64,000 nt of DNA from Welwitschia mirabilis (taxonomy: Eukaryota; Gnetophyta; Gnetopsida; Welwitschiales), in NCBI GenBank assembly GCA_051453625.1, contig JBOZIK010000001.1:250951963-251015962 (forward strand), in the 5' to 3' direction. Made by a program: the position numbers and the translations under genes. Of the stretch, positions 10,560 through 23,855 are shown in pieces; the first letter of the stretch is position 1; each line of letters opens with the position of its first letter. The notes below the pieces were generated by a model that saw only the letters and a list, made by a program, of their open reading frames with translations, was not told where the DNA came from and ran no database searches.

Positions 10560-12296
10560 TATGAAGTACATATTAGAAGATGGACTCATTCTTGTACAAA
10601 AAGGCAACAACGCTGGTTACCTACAATGGGATTAGTTACCTGAGAAGAACTACTGCCAGAGTTATAGCCTAGATTCGTCATGGAAAAGCAAGCAATTTCT
10701 AGTTATGGATCTAGTCATTTTCTACACTAGAATCTATTATTATCTTCATCTGTAAAATGACCAATTCTATACAAAACAATGGGGGCATTGGTAACATGTG
10801 GTGATGACACTAGTTGGTGGAGGAATCATGATCTAAAACCATGTGTTAGACTCATTATGATAATTACTCTACTAAATGCTAGAAAATGGAACTCCAACCA
10901 CACCATCAAATGCTAAAAGATAGAACCACAACCATCCCAACAACCACTAAAAGACAAAATTTCCAACCACTCCAACCTTATCCTTCTCTATAAAAAGGCC
11001 TAAGTGCCTCACTTTATAGGCAATTCTTGATGTGTGAAAGCAATCATGCTTGAAGGAAGAACTTTTCTATCATGTCGTTCTAGTTGCCATTCTTTGGAAA
11101 TGGGTTAGCCTTAAGACTAGTTTGAGTTTCCTTCTTTAATATAATGCATTATTCTAGTTCGTCATAACAAAGATAGTGGCTTCTTTTCTTGATTTCTGGT
11201 TTTGAATTACTTCAAACTTTTAATGCTTGATTAAGTCTATTCATAACCAAGTTATCAATATTTTTGAGTGAATATTTTTATTTATCTTTTAGTTGCATAG
11301 CATGATTTCATTTAATGGATCTTTGAATGTGTTTTCTACTTTTCATGCTTATGAATAAACCATGAAGAACTAGAGTGATAAAGGATCTCACCAACATTCA
11401 TGTGATGAATGAGATAATGTCACTAAGATTCGAGCCTCATTTAACTTGGAATATTTAGGATTTAAAATGGGATTTGCAATATATTTTGAATGGAAATCTC
11501 TTGTTTTGTGAAACATTCATGTTAGTTCTTGAGTGATATGTCCATTTACAAGCTCCTGTTTATTGAATTTCTTCTTCATTTTCGTTCTCAACTTGATGTT
11601 TTCTTGAATATTTTTGCTAGTTTACTGTGCATTATTTTACTATTTTCGAATACAGTTATTCTTAAGAAGAGAATGACATTGGGTTCTTTCTACAACAAAA
11701 GACCTAGTTTTTATTTGTAAAAGCTTGGCCTCAAAAAGCTTTTTTGTATCATTGCTAGGGGTAATGACACAGTAGCTATAGTGGAGCATGCATTAGTTTT
11801 TATTTTTTTACTTAGATTTCTCCATTTCTTTTATTTCTTATAGTCTATAGTGGTTGTACTAGTCCTTTTCTAGTATTACTCAAATTAGTTTGGATTTTTA
11901 GTTCTTCTAAGTTTTCATGGAACTTTTTAGCTTTAACCTAAAATATCAATGTTAGATTAACTTTTTGTATGTACAACTAATTAGCTTATACAGTTTACTG
12001 CTATTTGGTTTCTCTTAAATAGAGATTAAAGTGACAAAAATCGAAAAAATTAAAGAAATTGAGAATGATGAAAACAAAGAGAAACCCTCTTCCCTCTCTT
12101 TCTTTTTTTACATTTTCATTACTATAGCTTTTACTTTTAGTTTTATGTGTGTTTAGATTCAAGTTTTAAATTTCTTTTAGTTTTTTAAGTTTTGATTTCT
12201 CTAAGTTTTTTCTATGATTTTCATTTCATATATACATTGCTATTTTGTTTAATATCAATTATTTCCTACTTCTCGCAATGAAAATCAATTTGTGTA
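10560..12296 (+). mobile_element. Possible Tat/Athila-like LTR plus leader fragment
   Basis: A TATA box (tataaaaagg, 10989-10998) stands in a stretch less AT-rich than its surroundings. About 740 bp later, near 11736, comes gtatcattgctagggg. This resembles, with several changes and one extra base, the tRNA-Asp primer site usual in Tat/Athila Ty3/gypsy elements. It is followed by a T-rich leader. No gag or pol was found after it. It ends where E1 LTR homology begins at about 12297, so it may have been inserted there. This is tentative. Confidence 0.3.
10989..10998 (+). promoter_or_regulatory. TATA box in the putative LTR
   Basis: tataaaaagg, a good match to a plant TATA box, lies in the putative LTR. 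No transcript start can be read from sequence alone. Confidence 0.45.
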
Positions 12297-14890
12297 GCTA
12301 AGATGTAATGGATCTTTTCATGTGCTTGGTTGATGAGATGTCATTGGATATTTTGGCCAAGTGATAAAAGGATTTACTTTAATATTTAGGTACGCATGCT
12401 TATTTTGCATTGTACAACATTGAATGTATTTTATAGTTTTCTTTTATATCAAATTTTCATTAGAATCATCTTATTAGAATAAATTATTTGATCCTTAAAT
12501 ACCATTTATGCTAGGTAATACTTCATGTCAATCCTAAAGCTCATTAAATTTGTTTATTTTAAATTAATCTTATGCATTATTTTTTCTAACTGTTATATAT
12601 TTGTATTAGTTAATAGTTGTTTGTTATATTACATAGACTAATGAGATTAATTATTTACATTACTTTTATTAATTATAATCACTTAAATTTATTTATAAAT
12701 TTTTATTCTTATTATAGATAAAGTTCGATTTTTTCAAAATTGTAACATAACTTAAGAATTTTATAACTTACTAAATATTGAATAAAATTTCATAGGTTTT
12801 TAATAAGTTAATGATTTTGTTAATGTTATAAAAAATTAAATATATAATTTTTAAATATTTATAAATTTTTAAAAATTGTTAGATGAAAATAACCTAGAAA
12901 AAAGTAATAGAAAGAAATAGAAACAACACTTAGTTTTATTTTATAGAATTAAGATTTAACATTTTATTCTGAATTTTTAATATAAACTATATCAAATTAA
13001 ACAATATTTTCAAAGGCTCTTTAATCTCTTAAAAATTCAAAGTAGTTTAAAAGTTATAACCTTTTTAGTATTGTGTGATATTATAATAACTCTAAAACAT
13101 TTAGACAATTTTATACTTAAACTATGATCTTCGAAACTATATTTATAGGAATCTAAACATGATAAAGTTAATTTATAGAGATCATATCATGCCTCTAGCT
13201 TAAGATAAAATATTATAATTTACTTTTCCTTTATAAACAACTAAATCTTAATTTTTAGTTGTAATGTTTCTTTAAAAAACGAAAAACTACAATTACTATC
13301 ATTAATTATAAAAAAATTATTTAATAAAATTATGATAATAAATTAATAATTTATAATAATTAAAATAATATCATTTTATATCATTTTTACCAAATTTTCT
13401 TTGGTAAAGTATAACATATGGCTTTTTTATTGAGGCTTTGTTCTTGAATAATAAGTGAAATACGTATTTGGTGTAAGTTAAGTTTGACTAATTAATTATC
13501 TAAATAATGTGTAAATGTTATTGTACTTTTGTAATATTATTGATGATTTCATATATATGTGTATATATGCAATCCTCTTCTTCACTTGCTTTTATTGTAA
13601 CACATAAACTTAAAAATTTATGAGTGTTTTTACTTCAAAAATATATTTAATTCAATTGGTTTCTTTGATGTTTTTTCATGTAAGTTTTAAGTAAGCATTA
13701 TGTCTTGTGTTTGTATTCATCTCTACATTTACTCTATTTCTCCTTATTAATCATATTATCATGTTCAACTTTACTAGTTAAACTTTCAGAAAAGGGGTTT
13801 AAAGATGGCATAGAAATATGCATAGAAATTTAAAGTTGTATTATGATTTGTTTATATGAGACTATTATTAATCTGAAATATAAGGAAGCTATTTTCACTG
13901 TCTTTATTACCATTGCTATATTTTTCAAATGTAGTTATCTTCTAATACATTAAATGAAAATTATGTATATTCCTCTTTATGCCATCTTTATGTATGATTA
14001 TTTTAATAAAATAAACTACTGTTTTAATAAAATAAACTAAATAAAGTTATAATTATTATTTTTAGGTAAATAATCAACTAATATTCATATTAGATAGGAT
14101 TGTATTCATGCATTTGTATGATATACTCATAAAAGGATAATTAAATTAAGATAATCCTAATAATTATCATTCGCATACTTATATTTCATCATCAAGGTGG
14201 ATTGCATTACATATTTTATATAAAACCCTTTTGAAAGTGGATTTAATCACCACTCTCCTATCACCCTCATCTGTAAACTTATTTTGACTTAATATCCCAA
14301 GCCCTTAATATCAAAGAATTATGCTGCACCATCATGAGATAATCCAAGGAAGCAAGGGTCATTTGTAAGCATACATCTGGATCACATATAACCTATCGCC
14401 TTTTTGATGGTATAAAAAGGTAATATCTAAGCCTATCGAGTTGAACCCCATCATGTTTGTTATAGTCTATAATCCAAAATAGAACTAACTCATATTTACG
14501 TGGCTTCTTGATGTCGAGTTGGAATGCCATTAATAGGAGTTGCGATCACCTATTATATTAGTTAAGAAGTATCATAAACCTATATCCATGTATGTATCAT
14601 AATAAGTTTTCATCTCATCAATCATGTACATGATAGCTCTTATGATGAAAAACTAAGAAGAAATATAGGACACAAAAACATGACATTGTTATTATTTGCA
14701 TATCCAAAATAATCTATATTTAATTCCACAAGAAATATTTGTAATGTCTACTCTTTCTGAAAATAGAGAATTGTACTAATAAAGAATATGTAGAAGTTGA
14801 TCCTAGCTTTCACTAAGCATTTCAATTAATTTATATCCTCCTACGAAAAAATAAATTATATGTAATAATAGTTTGAGTTCAGGTATTACA
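12297..14890 (+). repeat. E1 chromovirus 5' LTR, 5'-truncated
   Basis: Collinear with the E1 3' LTR (for example 12470-12660 matches 21807-22010, and 14330-14880 matches 30620-30736 plus 34635-34999) and with the E2 5' LTR (12300-12550 matches 55840-56095). It ends in TACA just before the primer site. Its first 1.5-2 kb are missing: homology starts abruptly at about 12297, after the unrelated 10560-12296 segment. Confidence 0.8.
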
Positions 14891-14893
14891 TAA

Positions 14894-14911
14894 TTGTATC
14901 AAAGCTAGGTT
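14894..14911 (+). other. E1 primer binding site (tRNA-iMet)
   Basis: ttgtatcaaagctaggtt, three bases after the LTR end, matches the complement of the plant initiator tRNA-Met 3' end at 15 of 18 positions. Two of the differences are transitions. Confidence 0.85.
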
Positions 14912-15589
14912 AACTTAAATCACATCTATATTAATAAAGTATAAATTTATAAAATTATAAAGTTAATTGTATCGATGATAACCCCATTTCCTCAATAATT
15001 ATGAAGTTAATTATATCCATAATAATTCTACTTTCTAAATAATCTTAAAAGGATGATTAGTTCATAATCATGTTTTTAAAAATTCTACTAACTTATAAAT
15101 AAGAATAATGATCATTTGATGAATTAAATCATTTAAATTTCTACCTATAAATCCATGACCTTACATGATATCCTAAAGATACATCATAAGTATACATACC
15201 TTCAAAATTAATTAAACTTGTAGTAATTTTAGGTTAATTATATGTTCAATCCAATATCATAATCCTTCTCAAACTTTCTAATCATGTAATCATATAATCT
15301 TACAAGTATAATTCCTATTATCAAACTTTTCAACATAATAAATCATATTCATTTGAAAGAAAGGAAGGAAGTGACTTAATTATTTAGTTTAAATTATAGA
15401 GAAAATAAATATATAGTGAGAACCAACTAGCTAATGCTGGCAATAGTATCTTTATTGAGATCATATAAGATTATTAATTTTAACCTTTAATAATATAATA
15501 TTTATTATATTTAACTTAATCTTATGATATTCATTATAAAGGACTTATCATTGTCAACTAAGTCTTAAGGCTAGTTTTATAATAGCAAC

Positions 15590-16680
15590 TTATCAAAATG
15601 GAGACATATCATAGGTCAATTAGTAATTAAGGATGGAATTTAAACTTCCTTTAATATTAATTTAGAGGCATTAATAAATGCATTTTTTAAGTTTAAATTA
15701 CAAGTAGTAAGTCAAGGTTAAAACTCATAAGTATATAGTGGAAATAATTTACCTAATAAGGAAGTGGATAGAAGGAAATTAATTTAAGCCTTTATTAAGT
15801 TAAGCCCACCAAATTTTGTAGGAATCTTAAATCCATCTAAAGCATAAGCATCATTGTGATGTTGAAAAGGTTATGGAAACCCTAGGATTTGATGATATAA
15901 AAAACATTCTTTGGCTATTTACATGTTATAATGAGAAGTTAAAAAAAAAAAAAAAGAAAAGACAAAGCTAGGAAATATGGAACTTTCATGGATAGAATTT
16001 GAGAATAATTTTAAGGAAAATCATATCATAAAATTATATATTCATCAAAGGGTTACTAAATTCTACAACCTGAGATAAACTCTTAACGAAACCATAGAAT
16101 CTCAAGGATACAAATTTATGAAATTCTTAACATATGTGCCACATATGCATCTTGATGAAATAGGCAAAGAAAATCATTTTATTAATAGCCTTCATCCTTC
16201 TATTATTGCTAAACTATCCATGCATTTTTCAACCTCGAACTTTAGCTAAGGACATACAGAAACTAAAGCTAGTAGAATAAAATTTACAAAGACAACAAGA
16301 AAATAAAAAAAGAATTCTTTCTAAGGATTTAAATTTAATGGAAATTAATCACACATGTCTCACTGGAATAAGAATTAACATTTCAACAAAATAATATCAA
16401 TAATAGAGATAATATAAACAATTCTTTCAATAAAAAAAAACATGCATCATGCAAAAAAAAAATTCGAGTTTTTCTTATCAAAGTTATATTAGCAATCTTC
16501 CATAAATATCTAAGTTTGAGAAAATTCCTATACAAAATTAGTATCAAAATCACTCTAATAATGGATTATAATGCTTCAAATGTAAATAACATCATAAAGT
16601 TAAAGAATATCTATCACTCACTAAGAACAATTCTAGATAAAAATTAGAAAATATTTAAGGATTAAAAACCATTCGATAAC
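15590..16680 (+). pseudogene. E1 gag, degenerate
   Basis: Nucleotide-level homology to E2 gag is clear. The segment 15985-16250 aligns with 59685-59935, sharing the blocks for WxEFExxFKE, KFYNLRQ and VPHMHLDE-like stretches. An A-rich run at 15940-15960 and several frame changes break it. Gag would form the retrotransposon particle. This copy cannot encode it. Confidence 0.7.
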
Positions 16681-16689
16681 TAATAGAAT

Positions 16690-19600
16690 GCCTTCAAGAA
16701 GTAGTAGATAATTAAGGGGTGTAATTTGAAAAATTAATCATAGAAGGTATGGCTTTACTTAATGATTAAAGAAATGATAATTTTATTTGACTAGAGAGTA
16801 ACTTATTACTTCATATATCTAAGGGTTGTTTTAAGAGAAAAATTATGTTAAGATCTAATTGAGGGATGTATAAAGGTTGTAAAAGGATTTATATCTAAGA
16901 TTAATCAGTAGGTCCAAAATTGTACTTTATCAGTAAGTGGGAAAGATTTTCATAATTAATTAATTTTAATTAATTTAGGAAAATAAGACATTATTTTGGG
17001 TATGAATTGGTTAATAAAAAATAAAGCATTTATGAATTATAAAAAGTATTAAGTAGAGATGACAAACCTTGGTTAAAGGCTAATCTTCCAAGATCACTTC
17101 AAATCAGCAATGAATGATTTAATGAAATCTATGCGTATAAGTAGGAAAATGGAGAAGGGTTTATTAGTTTATATGATTTGTCTAAAATTAGCTAACCTAA
17201 AGAAAGGAGAAACTTTAGTAAAGAGTATGTGAAAAGATTCAAGAATATATTCATGTATTTTGCACATAATTACTAGGAATACCACTTCTTCAAAAATTTA
17301 AGTTTTTGATTAAAGGCACCATATAAAATATTCCTTTAAAAATAAAAGAATTAATAATTCATCTTGAAAAGCTTTTACAAAAATATTTTATTTACCCTAG
17401 TGTATCATAAGGGGAAGCATCTATATTATTTTTAAATAAAAGTGATGAAATACGTAGGTTATGCATTGATTATAGATAGTCAAATAAAGTTACCATTAAG
17501 AACAAATACCCACTACCAAGAATAGATGATCATTTTATCAAACTCAAAGAAAATAAGGAATTTTTAAAAGTTAATTTAAAATTTTAACTGCATCAAGTTT
17601 TAATTAAGGATTAAGATATTCATAAAAATAGCCTTTAAAGAATAATAAGGCATTATGAGTTCACTTTCACGCCTTTTGATTAACTAATGCTCCTGTGGTA
17701 TTCACCTGTCCTGTGAATCACATCTTCTAGTCAAATCTTGATTTCTTTGTAAGTATATTTATTAAATATTTTCTTATTTATTATAAATCTTATGAGAAAC
17801 ATAAGAAACACTTGAGAATACCATTACAAACCTTAAGGAAAATGTTCCTTTTAAAAGAAATCCATCACATTTTTAGGTTATGTGCTATCTAATGAGGGTA
17901 TTTTAATTAATTTGGATAAAGTTAGAGAAATTATGTAATGGCTAGCATCTATAGATATTACCGAGGCTAAAATATTTCTTGGTTTTGCTAGGCGCTTATG
18001 TTGATTACTCTTTAACTTATCTAAGATAGATTCTCCATTAATAAGTCTTTTAAGAAAAAATAATAAATTTTAATGGATAAAAAAATGTTAGCAATTGTTT
18101 AATCATATTAAAGAGTGCTTAACTAGTTCTTTAGTTTTAGTAATACTAAATGGATCCAAAATTTTTTGACTTGTACTAATGCATCAGGATAAAGTCTTGA
18201 ATATGTTCTTTAACATGATAAAAGAGTAATAGCTTATGAAAAAAGAAAACTTAAGATACATAATAGAATTTATTTTATCAATTATTTTAAATTATCCATA
18301 GTAATATTTTCTCTAAAGTTATGTTGTTAAATTTTAAGTTTGGACTTATCATAAAATTTTAAAATACATTTCACTCAACCGAACTTGAATCTTAGGTAAA
18401 GAAGATGGATGAAACCTCTTTGAAATTTTAATCTTGAAATTTCCACCATAAAGGCAAAAAGAATAAAGTTGTAGATGCTCTGAGTAGATGTGATTATCTT
18501 AAAGTAATTATAAAAATTCAAAATTAGACAACTATTATTATTTTAAAGGGTTAAAACAAAGATGAAAATTATGAAAAATTAAAAGATTAATTAGAAACAT
18601 TGATGGATTTAGAACATTTTAGCATTGATTAAAATGGTATTATTAGATTTAAGGAAAGGTTTTATAGTTATTAATGTATATGATATTAGTTTATAATTCT
18701 GTCATATTAGGTTATCCTAAGGAAATTAAAATTTATGAAAAAAATAAACATTTGGTGATTAACAATGAAAAAAGATATAACAAAATTTATATCAAATTAT
18801 TCAAGTTTTTAATAAGTTAATGTAGAGCATAATAATCTAGTAGGATTACTCTATCGTAATGATGTCCTAAAGTATAAATGATATGTGTTTTGTATGGATT
18901 TTATCTTACAACTTCCACAAACTCAATTAAATAATGATTCAATGATGGCTATAATTGATAAAAAAACTAAGTCAACATACTTCATCCTAGTAAAATCTAC
19001 TTATGATGCTAAGGATATGGCTAAATTATATTTTTAGAATACTTTTTATTTACGTAATGTGTCCTTAGTAATTATCTTTGATAAGGATTCAAAATATACC
19101 TTTAAATTTTATTAAGAATTACAATTATATTAAAGCACCAAGTTAAATATGAGTATTACATTTTATTGCCAGACAAATGACCAGGCAGAAGGAATAATTA
19201 AATTTTAGAATATCTTCTTAAAGCATGTATTTTTAATGATCCTAAGAGTTTGAAAAAATACCTATCATTAGTTGAATTTGCATATAATAATAGTTATTAA
19301 AGTTCAACTCAAATGGCTTCATATGAAGCTCTATATAGTAGAAAATACAAATCATTCACTAATGGATAGAACTTGAGGAAATATTAACTATAAAATTAAA
19401 AGTTTTATAGAAAATTATAAAACAAAATGAGAAACATTAAGAACATACTTAAAGAAGCATCAAATAGATAAACCATGTATGTAGATCATGGAAGAAGAGA
19501 TCTTGAATTCCAACTAGTTAGCCCTATATTTCTTAGAGTATCACCAATTAAACAAATAATTTGAGGAGCTAAGATCTTAAAATTAGCCCTTACATTCATT

Positions 19601-19940
19601 AGACCATTTAAGATACTAGAATGTATTAGACCCATAGCATACAATCTCACTTTACCTCCTTAATTATTACAGATGCATTGATGTTTTCCATCTAAGCATG
19701 CTAATAAAATATTTTGCAGATACCTCTCAAGTGTTAACTAGTCTTATATTCAAGTGGAATTAAATTGTTTAACTATAAAAAAGCTAAAAGCATTGTTGAA
19801 TTAGCAAATTTATCACTTTACAAAATAGGGAGATTCATCAAGTAAGGATATATAGTCTTAATGCAGCTACTTAAGAATTAGAAGAAATAATGAAAAATCA
19901 TTACCCAAATCTTTTTGAATTACATAGTATGTAGTTATAG
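16690..19940 (+). pseudogene. E1 pol (protease, RT, RNase H, integrase, chromodomain), degenerate
   Basis: A protease-end block GMNWL is at about 16999-17013. RT begins near 17440 with LCIDYR, then NKYPLPRIDD, and reaches the catalytic region near 17750, where the sequence reads FIKYFLIYY, so both catalytic aspartates of the xDD motif are gone. RNase H-like sequence lies near 18120-18500. Integrase lies at 18880-19330, with VKSTYDAKDM-like text. The segment 19560-19930 matches the integrase tail and chromodomain region of E2 (blocks for HVSML and NHYPNLFEL-like ends). Stops are frequent throughout. It is recognisable only by comparison with E2 and the known order of gypsy domains. Confidence 0.75.
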
Positions 19941-19987
19941 CTTTTTAAACTATTTATGTATCTTAATTTCTAGGAATAAATCATGGT

Positions 19988-20000
19988 CAGTAGGGAAGTA
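19988..20000 (+). other. E1 polypurine tract
   Basis: cagtagggaagta ends directly before the 3' LTR start TGTTATATCCC, as expected for plus-strand priming. E2 has the related agtaggggagaa at the same place. Confidence 0.8.
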
Positions 20001-21187
20001 TGTTATATCCCATATTTTGTATACTTTTAATTACTTAAATATTAGACATTTTAATCTCTTAATTATATAATAAATTTTGATATTAAATTTCTAACTAAAA
20101 TTCTTCTTTAATAAGATACTATTTGGAAACTAATTTTTAGTTTTATAAGCAGTAATGTCTTGTATTTCTTATGTTAAAGATATACATTATAATTAATTTT
20201 TTAATTGTAAATAAATTTATGATCTTTTAAGTAATTGAGTGTGATTATTTTGTAATTTTTCATAATTTTAATATGTTGTATTAAATATAATAATGATGAT
20301 AAGTATTTTATGAAAATTTTTATTTTTCATGATAAAAGAAGTTAATAAACAAAATCTATGCAAATGCTCAAAGCAAATAACTCCATCTATGTGAAGGAAT
20401 CCAAGTTAAATGGTGAAATTGTTAAATTGAAAATTTACAAGAAGGTATAAAATAATAATAAAATATTTATATAAATCACATATTAAATCTTTGTTTGTCA
20501 TTTATGCATGTTCTCATCTGAGTCTAAAAAGTAAAATTACTTACTAAAAGTAAACGATTAATGTAGTTGGTTAAAAAAAAGTGAATAAAAAATTGAGTTG
20601 ACTACATTCTTTTATGACATTTTATTTCTTGTGTTTATGTTGATAGATTTGATGGATTTTGATATTAATAAGCATATGAATAAGTACATGTATTGTTATC
20701 TATATATCAATAAGGAAGAAAGAGTAGATTTTACTCTATCATGACTTTTATCCTTCTTGATTTTTGTATAGGTATTTGATTTATAAAATATTAATTTTGT
20801 TGTATATTGGAATTGGAAAAATTTATCTCATTATGACACATGATAGTTTTGAAATTTATTTGTAGAAAAAAAATTATTCTACTATTGTATACTACACATT
20901 ATACTATGTATGTTTTGAATTGATTAAATATGGTCATAAGTTAATGAAGGATGAAGAACAAACTAGCATGAAGAAATGATGTATGTAACTACCTTGCTAA
21001 TTACAATAAGAGAACTAATTACCCTTAGTAGTTAAATGAGTTATAAATATGATCTCTTCTTATATTCACACATCAACATCACTTATCACTGAAGATCAAC
21101 CAACTTATTAATGATCAATCTTATTCAATTCCATGTGATTAATCTTAGCCAATTTAATGTGATCATATTATCTTATAAGTACGTATA

Positions 21188-21300
21188 ATGTTGTGTATGG
21201 TTTTTAACCACTTGCATCAAGAATATTTGGTATACTATTTACCTATAAATAGATCCCTTCTCTACCTTATGCACCAATTTTTCATTTTCATGCAAATACA
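21188..21300 (+). promoter_or_regulatory. E1 LTR promoter with TATA box
   Basis: tataaata at 21244-21251 is followed by gatccct. The E2 5' LTR has tatatata followed by gagatcc at the matching place (55501). Conservation of this TATA in both elements supports it as the U3/R promoter of the family. Confidence 0.6.
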
Positions 21301-21702
21301 TGCTATCAAATTTTCATCTCGTTCTTTCATATTCTTCTTTTCTCATCCTCTTGCATTTGAGTGTAGAGATTAAATCTTAGAATTTGAAGCTTAGAAATTG
21401 AGACTTAGAGGTAAGAATCTTAGAGCTTAATACTTCATCCAATCTTCATCAATTTTCATCAAATAGTAGTCTCTAATGATTATTTTTTTAAGTAGGTTTC
21501 ATCTACCTGTTTTGTTTCTATGGTGTCTATTTTCATAAGAAAATTAATGGCATAATAGAGTATTGCCTTAGACCATTTCATATACTTGTAATAGTTTTGT
21601 TTTATTGAAACTAGCCCTTTCATAAAGCTTAAACTAAGATAAGGAATATATTTGAGGGATCTCTTTACATGATTCGTTGTTAAGAATATAAATAAAAATT
21701 TT

Positions 21703-21806
21703 NNNNNNNNNNNNNNNNNNNNNNNNNNNNNNNNNNNNNNNNNNNNNNNNNNNNNNNNNNNNNNNNNNNNNNNNNNNNNNNNNNNNNNNNNNNNNNNNNN
21801 NNNNNN
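21703..21806. other. Assembly gap (104 N)
   Basis: Undetermined bases inside the E1 3' LTR. Comparison with the E2 LTR suggests that a few hundred bases may be missing here, since the block corresponding to 55700-56000 is absent. Confidence 0.95.
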
Positions 21807-22702
21807 TTAGATTAATTTCATTTGGGTGAATTATCTAATCCTCAAATTTCATTTATGCTAGGTAGTCCTTCATGTTAATCCTAAGGCTTAGTAAATTTTT
21901 TTTAAATTAATCTTATGCATTAATTTTGTCTAATTGATTTTGATTTGTATTAATTATTTTTTTGGTATATTACATAGACTAAGTATATTAATTATTTACA
22001 TTAATTTCTTCTTATAGCTAAAGTTCAAACTTTTCAAAATGATAACATAACTCAAGAATACCATAATTTACTAAATATTAAATAAAGTTAAATATGATTT
22101 TTTCTATACTTTTAGAATTTTATCAGGATCATAAAAATTTAAAAATAGTAGTTTCTTTAATAATCGATACATTTTTAAAAATTATTTTATAAAAATAACT
22201 TAGCAAATAAAAACAACAAGTAATTAGCTTTATTTTAAAGAATTAACAGTTAAAATCTTATAATGGACATAGATAATTAAGTAATATTCTTAAATAGTAA
22301 TTAACAAGTTAAAAATTCAAAGGAATTTAAAAGTTAGATACTTTTCAGTATAGTGTTGTATTATAACAATTCTAAACACTAAGACAATTTCTAGACTTAT
22401 GATCTTAGAAAATATATTTGTAGGAATATAAAATTGATAAAATTAATTTTTGGAGATTATATTATGAGTGTAATTTATGAAAAATTATTATAATTTATTT
22501 TTATCTTTATAAATAATTAATTATTAATTTTTAGTTGTGATGTCTCTTAAAAAGTAAAGGAAACCTTTAATTAACATTGTTAATTAGAGAAAATTTATTT
22601 AATAAAATTATGCAAATAATTTAAGAATTTTACATAGATCATAATTAAAATAATTTTATGTTATAGTATTGTTAATAAATCTTCGGTAAAATACAGTGCA
22701 TG

Positions 22703-22870
22703 TTTTTGTTTTTTTGGAGGGTAATGAGTGGGTAGTTAGGTTGTGATGCATAACTTCCAGTGGCACTTGGGCATGTAAATTTTCAAATATTTTCTCCTGC
22801 TAGTGTAGGGATTTGAATCCAAAAACCCTACTTTTAGATTTTCCTAATTTTACCACTAAGGTAATTAGTC
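22703..22870 (-). mobile_element. tRNA-derived SINE inserted in the E1 3' LTR
   Basis: A 168-bp insertion absent from the matching point of the 5' LTR (near 13410). On the minus strand it begins with a box A-like TTAGTGGTAAAATTAGG and has a box B, GGATTCAAATCCC (22808-22820). It ends in an A-rich tail (CCTCCAAAAAAACAAAAA). It is flanked by 15-bp direct repeats, aaaatacagtgcatg (22688-22702) and aaaacataatgtatg (22871-22885), identical at 11 positions with only transitions between them. These are the marks of a pol III-transcribed SINE mobilised by LINE machinery. Confidence 0.8.
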
Positions 22871-23514
22871 AAAACATAATGTATGCCTTTCTTATTAAGG
22901 CTCTTGTTCTTGAATAATAAGTGAAATTCTTATTTAGCATAAGTTAATGTTTTTTAATTAATTATTTAAGAAATGTATACTTTAATGTTATTTTATGTTT
23001 TTAATATTATTAATACTTTTCATATATACATAAAATTCTCCTCTTCTTTACTTTCTTTTACTTTGACATGTATATTTAGAAATTTATGAGGATTTTTGCA
23101 TTAGTAATTTAACCTTTGTCCCTTTTATTTATTTTATAGTTACATGAATTTTAAGTAGAAATTAAGTCTTATATTTCTATTTATCCATACATTTATGCTT
23201 ATCTCTCTTCATTACTCATATCCTCATGTTAAATTTACTAGTTAAACTTGAATAAAAAGGTTCAATAATGGCATTGTTTCATGCATAGAATATTTTTTTT
23301 CACAAAGAACTTGAAAGCAGTATTCTAATTTGTTTGAAAGTTACTATAATGAATGTAACATCTTTTCAATAGCTAAATTACCATTACTATATTTTTCAAA
23401 ATCAATCATTTTCTAATATGATAAATGAAGATTATGTGTGTTTTTCCTTATTTTATGTATGCTTTTTTTAATAAAGTAAACCTAGTGATGTTAGAATTAT
23501 TTTTCTTAGGTAGA

Positions 23515-23524
23515 NNNNNNNNNN
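23515..23524. other. Assembly gap (10 N)
   Basis: Ten undetermined bases in the E1 3' LTR. Confidence 0.99.
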
Positions 23525-23691
23525 CTAAATCAAGATAGTTCCAATAATTATTTCATCACTAAAGTGGATTGCATTACATTTTTTCTATAAAACTCTTTTA
23601 GAAGTGATTTAATCACTACTTTCCTACCCTATCCCTGTATGGACTTACTTTAACTTAATATCCTAAGTGTTTAGTGTCGAAACATTATATT

Positions 23692-23696
23692 GCATA
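23692..23696 (+). repeat. C1 target-site duplication, left
   Basis: gcata, identical to 30545-30549 after the C1 3' LTR. It defines the insertion into the E1 LTR. Confidence 0.9.
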
Positions 23697-23855
23697 TGTT
23701 AGATTATATTTTACTAATTAATGTCAAACTAATGTTTTTTGTATAGCAAGTTTTATGTATCTTATGCAGAATATGTTAATCACTTGCAATTTAAATGTGA
23801 AATTCAAGATTATTGAATTCTAATTGTTAAAAACGTATCAATTTTACTAACCCTC

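Larger units (their letters stand above)
14891..20000 (+). mobile_element. E1 Ty3/gypsy chromovirus internal region
   Basis: Runs from the tRNA-iMet primer site to the polypurine tract. Domain order is leader, gag, protease, RT, RNase H, integrase, chromodomain-like end, all matching E2 at 58277-63771. It is more decayed than E2, with many stops and indels. With the LTRs, this makes E1 an old full-length element, about 5.1 kb inside. Confidence 0.85.
20001..23696 (+). repeat. E1 3' LTR, first segment
   Basis: Starts tgttatatcccatatttt after the polypurine tract and matches the E2 LTR start at 54674 and 63772. It continues to 23696, where copia element C1 is inserted. It contains two N runs and a SINE at 22703-22870. 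Confidence 0.85.
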
